Source of the DNA: Candidatus Aerophobota bacterium
GTDB taxonomy: Bacteria > Aerophobota > Aerophobia > Aerophobales > B3-G15
Assembly: GCA_030607715.1 (NCBI GenBank)
Contig: JAUWJM010000063.1
Span: 1-8,941, forward strand
DNA: 8,941 nucleotides
Direction: 5' to 3'
In this document: positions 5,714 through 8,941 of the stretch, piece after piece
Layout of the letters: the number at the start of each line of letters is the position of its first letter
Numbering within the stretch: position 1 is the stretch's first letter
Position numbers and translations under genes: made by a program
The notes under the pieces: model-generated
Seen by the model: the letters and a program-made list of their open reading frames with translations, nothing else
The model's database searches: none
What the model was told of the DNA's origin: nothing

Positions 5714-7345
5714 TTAACCAGCTGTCATAGCGGCAGTGAGGGTATCAAGCATATTACTGATGGTTCTTAAGAAATGAACAGCCGCTTCGTAAGCCTGTTG
5801 AAACAAAATAATATTGGTTAACTCTTCATCTAAGGATACTCCGGATATGCTTTGACGCCTATTTTCTAATTCTACAAGGAGAAGCGCCTGGTTTTCTTTA
5901 AGAGTCCTGGCTTCTATTGCTTCAATACCTAATTTCCCTATCATTCCGTTATAATAAGTACCAAAGGTAGAAACTCCCCCCTGCATAGTTAATTTTTCCT
6001 TAAGCTGGGCAATAGCTAAGGCACTGGTATTATCCCCGGGAGCACCATTTAAAGAAGCAGCGATATAATTTAAATTCTCTTCAATTGCCTCGCTCAGTGC
6101 CATATCTTTGGCTCCGGTTCCTTCAAAGAAATTATTAAGTATTCCTAATTTATCCAACATAATATTGTCGGGATCTCCTGTAATACATATAGTTTTGGGG
6201 TCAACTCCAGCGGGTGTAAGCACCAACCTGTTACCATCTCTACTGGCCACGACGCCAGTAGGAGTGGCGGGATCGTCGGTCATAGCGTTAATCTTAGTAA
6301 TAATATTGTCCAGGGTATCTGTGGAGAGAACATCAATAGTAACTCCGTTAATCTCAAAACTTCCATCTATCCCCAGATCTCCAGTAAGTTCTTTTGAACC
6401 TACAATCTTACCTGTTCCGTCAAGTCCCATTCCTTTTTGGTGAAGAGTATTTACTTCATTCATTATGGAGGAAGATAAATTATCTAAACTTTCTAAAAAT
6501 TCAGGGATTACCTCGTCTCGAACTTCTATAAGTCCCTTTAATTTCCCATCAGTGATAATTACTCTTTCTTTACTATCCTTCCACTTAATTTCTAAAAATC
6601 CGCTTTCTCCTGGCTCAGTAATGAATTCAGCTACTTTCCCTTTGTTTACAAGGAGTTGTCCATGCACATTAACTCTTATTGTTCCATCTTTCATCTCTTT
6701 ATAAGAAAAGCTGATTAGTTTTGATAAATTATCAAGGAGAAGATCGCGTCTATCTCTTAGGTCATTTGCTTTTTCTCTTCCTCCTAATTCCACTGTTTCT
6801 ATGTTTTCATTGAGGTGGGCTATTTGTTGAATGATACTATTTACTTCATCTACATTTGCTTTTATCTCCTCATCTATGTTAGATTGGTAATCTTCTAAAG
6901 ATTCGTAAAGTCCTCTAAAAATCTCACATAGAATTCTTGCTTGTTCTCGGACATTAGCTCGAGCAGCACCATCTTCGGGATTATTAGTTAAATCTTGCCA
7001 GCTATCCCAGAAGCTATTCATAATATTGCTAATTCCTGTAGTTGAAGGTTCGTTAAAGAGAGTTTCTATTTCTTCCATGATTTTATTTTTAGTATCCCAC
7101 CTATTTAAGGTAGGATTTTCTTTTCTTATATAAAAGTCTATTACTATATCTCTAATCCTTTGAATTGTTTCTACTTTTACTCCTGTTCCCATTGAACCCT
7201 GAGGAAGAGTAGTGGCTAAAACTGCCCTTTGTCGTGAAAATCCAGGGGTATTAACATTAGCAATATTATGTCCTATAGTATGAAGAGCCTGTCTTTGAGC
7301 TCTTATTGCCCGAATAGCGGTTTCTAAGGACCGTAATGCCTCCAT
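5714..7345 (-). CDS. flgK: Flagellar hook-filament junction protein FlgK (hook-associated protein 1)
   Basis: FlgK is the first junction ring placed on the finished hook. The N-terminal axial motif is clear (residues 4-45: LRSLETAIRAIRAQRQALHT and HNIANVNTPGFSRQRA). A coiled-coil stretch follows (about 150-210, with DLRDRRDLLLDNLSKL). The C-terminal motif is canonical (residues 500-540: ISGVSLDEELTNIILFQQAY and FLRTISNMLDTL). At 543 aa it is of ordinary length for FlgK. Residues about 327-402 form a beta-rich insert that resembles the repeats in FliD and flagellin (DGSFEINGVTIDV, then DTLDNIITKINAM, then GNRLVLTP). The start has an excellent AAGGAGG at 7 nt spacing, 40 nt after flgN, whose product is its expected chaperone. 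Confidence 0.97.
   Translation of the reverse strand: MEALRSLETAIRAIRAQRQALHTIGHNIANVNTPGFSRQRAVLATTLPQGSMGTGVKVETIQRIRDIVIDFYIRKENPTLNRWDTKNKIMEEIETLFNEPSTTGISNIMNSFWDSWQDLTNNPEDGAARANVREQARILCEIFRGLYESLEDYQSNIDEEIKANVDEVNSIIQQIAHLNENIETVELGGREKANDLRDRRDLLLDNLSKLISFSYKEMKDGTIRVNVHGQLLVNKGKVAEFITEPGESGFLEIKWKDSKERVIITDGKLKGLIEVRDEVIPEFLESLDNLSSSIMNEVNTLHQKGMGLDGTGKIVGSKELTGDLGIDGSFEINGVTIDVLSTDTLDNIITKINAMTDDPATPTGVVASRDGNRLVLTPAGVDPKTICITGDPDNIMLDKLGILNNFFEGTGAKDMALSEAIEENLNYIAASLNGAPGDNTSALAIAQLKEKLTMQGGVSTFGTYYNGMIGKLGIEAIEARTLKENQALLLVELENRRQSISGVSLDEELTNIILFQQAYEAAVHFLRTISNMLDTLTAAMTAG
6140..6367 (-). other. Hook IN-like insert domain inside FlgK
   Basis: FlgK residues about 327-402 show a strand (SFEINGVTIDV), a helix (TLDNIITKINAM), a strand pair (GVVASRDGNRLVLTP) and a closing segment ending in DKLGI. 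The order and key positions (ING, the I..IN helix, DGN.L.L.P, LGI) match the repeat unit of FliD in this window. Similar single modules are known within FlgK of other bacteria. The boundaries are estimated by eye. Confidence 0.6.
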
Positions 7346-7385
7346 TAAAAAACCTCCTTGTTTGGTGAATAATGAACCAGGTAAT

Positions 7386-7880
7386 TTATGTTCTTTGGTC
7401 TAATAGTTTTCTCTTCTGTTCTTTTCGGCCAGTTTTCCCTTCGGCAGTATAAATAGGTACTTCTTCTACCCCTGCGAGAAAGTTAAAACAATCCTCAATA
7501 AACTTTATGGAATAGGCAATTAAAGAAATATTAGTTTTATTAGCCTGGTTTATATCCTTTATTAAGGAAATTATTTTTTTTTGTAACTCCTTAAGTTGTA
7601 AGGAAAAAGGCTTATTCACTTTCTTTATTAACCTGGAGAGGGTAGGTTCCCTGGAGAGAGAAAGGGCTTCTTTTAAAGAATTCATCAATATACCTCTTGC
7701 CTTTTCCCATGCCTGTAGCTGAAGGAATATATCTTCTTGCTCTTTAATGATTTTTTCTAATGCTTTTAAGTCTCCTTTTATTACCACTGTTTTTTCTCTC
7801 ACACAGGAGCGAAGAAGTTGTTCGTATAAATTTATTTCTTTTCCCAGTATCTTTATTAAGTTTTTTATCTTTTCTTCCAT
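7386..7880 (-). CDS. flgN: FlgN-like export chaperone for FlgK and FlgL
   Basis: FlgN binds the C-termini of FlgK and FlgL in the cytoplasm and delivers them to the export gate. The 164-aa product is almost entirely helical and charged, with a heptad-like first helix (KIKNLIKILGKEINLYEQLL), a typical FlgN feature. Around residues 35-60 is the pattern KGDLKALEKIIKEQEDIFLQ, common in FlgN. The C-terminal 16 residues are very basic (GRKEQKRK). FlgN sequences are poorly conserved, so the call leans on size, helical pattern and position directly before flgK. The ATG has AAAGGAG at 9 nt spacing and lies 39 nt after flgJ. An A9 run on the coding strand (7574-7582, residues 100-103) is a possible slippage site. 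Confidence 0.85.
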   Translation of the reverse strand: MEEKIKNLIKILGKEINLYEQLLRSCVREKTVVIKGDLKALEKIIKEQEDIFLQLQAWEKARGILMNSLKEALSLSREPTLSRLIKKVNKPFSLQLKELQKKIISLIKDINQANKTNISLIAYSIKFIEDCFNFLAGVEEVPIYTAEGKTGRKEQKRKLLDQRT

Positions 7881-7919
7881 TTTTATATTCTCCTTTAGTT
7901 CCCATTTCCTGATTCTTAG

Positions 7920-8219
7920 TCAAAAACCAGACAAACCAGATAGCTGTTTATAAAGCATATCTTTTATGCCAATTCCTCCTCCTTCAGCTATTTTTTGGGC
8001 TAAAACTTGAGTCCACATTCCCCTAACAATTTCAGCATCCATTCCTTCTCCTAAAAGATCAGAGTGAAACGAAGTTTTTTCTAATTCCTTTAAAAGGGAT
8101 GCTATGAATATACTCTCAAATTCAGTGCAAACTCTTTTTAAGTCTTCCTTTTCATCCCCTGTTTTTCCTGCCTGTTGTAAGGAAAAAGGATTAAGAGAAA
8201 TGTTAATTATTTGAGACAT
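7920..8219 (-). CDS. flgJ: FlgJ-like rod-binding protein, rod-binding domain only
   Basis: The 99-aa product matches the N-terminal rod-binding domain of FlgJ, which helps cap and assemble the rod in the periplasm. Diagnostic stretches are CTEFESIFIASLLKELEKT (residues 31-49) and MDAEIVRGMWTQVLAQKIAE followed by GGGIGIKDMLYKQL (60-93). The muramidase domain of enterobacterial FlgJ is absent; the gene simply ends after the rod-binding domain. This short form is known in many diderm groups, where a separate enzyme cuts peptidoglycan. The start has AAGGAGG at 6 nt spacing inside the 13-nt gap after flgI, so the two are probably cotranscribed. Confidence 0.92.
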   Translation of the reverse strand: MSQIINISLNPFSLQQAGKTGDEKEDLKRVCTEFESIFIASLLKELEKTSFHSDLLGEGMDAEIVRGMWTQVLAQKIAEGGGIGIKDMLYKQLSGLSGF

Positions 8220-8232
8220 TTACAACCTCCTT

Positions 8233-8941
8233 TTATATTATTACCAATTCTCCTTGAAGAGCTCCTGCCTCTTTTATAGCCTGGAAGATAGCAATTATGT
8301 CCCGGGGAGTTACTCCCAGGGCATTGAGAGCCTGGACTAATTGTTCCACAGTAGCTCCTTCTACCAGAGTCATTCTTCCTTTCTCCTCCTTTACCTCTAT
8401 CTCTTCTTTTTGGGTAGTTACAGTTTCTCCTTCTGAATAAGGAAGAGGTTGAGAAATAACTGGTGTTGTTTTAACGGTTACAAAAAGATTTCCGTGAGAG
8501 ACAGCTACCCTGGATATTTTTATATTTTTCCCTGTCACTATAGTTCCTGTTCTCTCGTTAATTACTACTTTAGCTTTGGTATCAGGGATTACACAAACTT
8601 CTCCAATTTGAGAAATAAAGTTTACAAGAGCTCCTTCTTTTTTATACTCTTCGGGGATTTCTACCTTTACTGTTCCTGCATCTTGTGCTTTAGCAAAATT
8701 ACTGGAGAAGGTTTTATTTATCTCTTCTGCTATACGTTTAGCGGTAGTAAAATCAGGATAAGAGAGAATTAAAGAGAGATTCCCTTCGTTTAAAAGGGCC
8801 AAAGGTATCTCTTTTTTTACTATCCCTCCCCCCGGTATTCGCCCTACCGTAGGATGATTCTTTTGTGGTGTCCCTCCCCCTCCCCTGATATTAAATACAC
8901 CTATAGAGATTGGCCCGTGAGCAAGGATATACACTTCGTCG
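8233..8941 (-). CDS. flgI: Flagellar P-ring protein FlgI, 5' end outside window
   Basis: FlgI builds the P-ring around the rod in the periplasmic peptidoglycan layer and is found only in diderm flagella. About 235 residues are visible. The frame is open to the window edge, reading DEVYILAHGPISIGVFNIRG, so the GTG at 8932-8934 is an internal valine codon and not the start. The signature QKNHPTVGRIPGGGIVKKEI is near the beginning of the visible part. The C-terminus (LVEGATVEQLVQALNALGVT, then DIIAIFQAIKEAGALQGELV) is typical of FlgI. The family is about 350-370 aa, so roughly the first third, with the Sec signal peptide, is missing. The gene ends 13 nt before flgJ. Confidence 0.96.
   Translation of the reverse strand, partial: DEVYILAHGPISIGVFNIRGGGGTPQKNHPTVGRIPGGGIVKKEIPLALLNEGNLSLILSYPDFTTAKRIAEEINKTFSSNFAKAQDAGTVKVEIPEEYKKEGALVNFISQIGEVCVIPDTKAKVVINERTGTIVTGKNIKISRVAVSHGNLFVTVKTTPVISQPLPYSEGETVTTQKEEIEVKEEKGRMTLVEGATVEQLVQALNALGVTPRDIIAIFQAIKEAGALQGELVII

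Noticed and set aside
6108..6704. Two plus-strand open frames inside flgK
   Set aside because: They are antisense shadows of a fully conserved FlgK, with no ribosome site and no family resemblance.
8932..8934. GTG as the flgI start codon
   Set aside because: The frame continues to the window edge with FlgI-like residues, the product from here would lack a signal peptide, and no ribosome site can be seen.

Overview
This window is one continuous block of flagellar filament, junction and rod/ring genes, all read leftward (minus strand), with very short gaps and strong AAGGAGG-type ribosome sites. In transcription order, from the right edge to the left, it holds: flgI (P-ring, 5' end cut off by the window), a short flgJ (rod-binding domain only), flgN (chaperone), flgK and flgL (hook-filament junction proteins), a large flagellin (734 aa), and fliD (filament cap, 3' end cut off by the window). 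No gene on the plus strand is credible.

The host looks like a diderm bacterium with an AT-rich genome, because a P-ring protein is present and the P-ring sits in the peptidoglycan beneath an outer membrane. The sequence does not settle the lineage. The palindromic element in the flagellin leader resembles intergenic elements I associate with uncultivated candidate phyla (Omnitrophota-like genomes), but that is a weak impression only.

Right part (4824-8941): flgI, flgJ, flgN, flgK and flgL are spaced by 13, 39, 40 and 14 nt with no visible terminator or promoter between them, so they are probably one middle-class operon. Between flgL and flagellin lies the only substantial non-coding gap (234 nt). 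It carries a consensus-perfect sigma-28 promoter (TAAAGTTT, 11 nt, GCCGATAA), then a roughly 190-nt leader with a 58-bp branched palindrome, GGA-rich tracts and the flagellin Shine-Dalgarno. This is where late filament genes become separately controlled.

Left part (1-4589): flagellin is followed by a strong hairpin with a weak U-tract, directly in front of the fliD ribosome site. This is a plausible device for making far more flagellin than cap protein. fliD has no stop in the window and is already 773 codons long.

The most unusual point is protein architecture. A beta-rich repeat resembling the Flagellin/hook IN motif appears four times in tandem (plus a degenerate fifth) in FliD, about three times in flagellin, and apparently once in FlgK. 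The three filament-side proteins thus seem to have been enlarged with the same kind of surface module. The usual late-gene regulators flgM, csrA and fliW are missing from the positions where they often sit.
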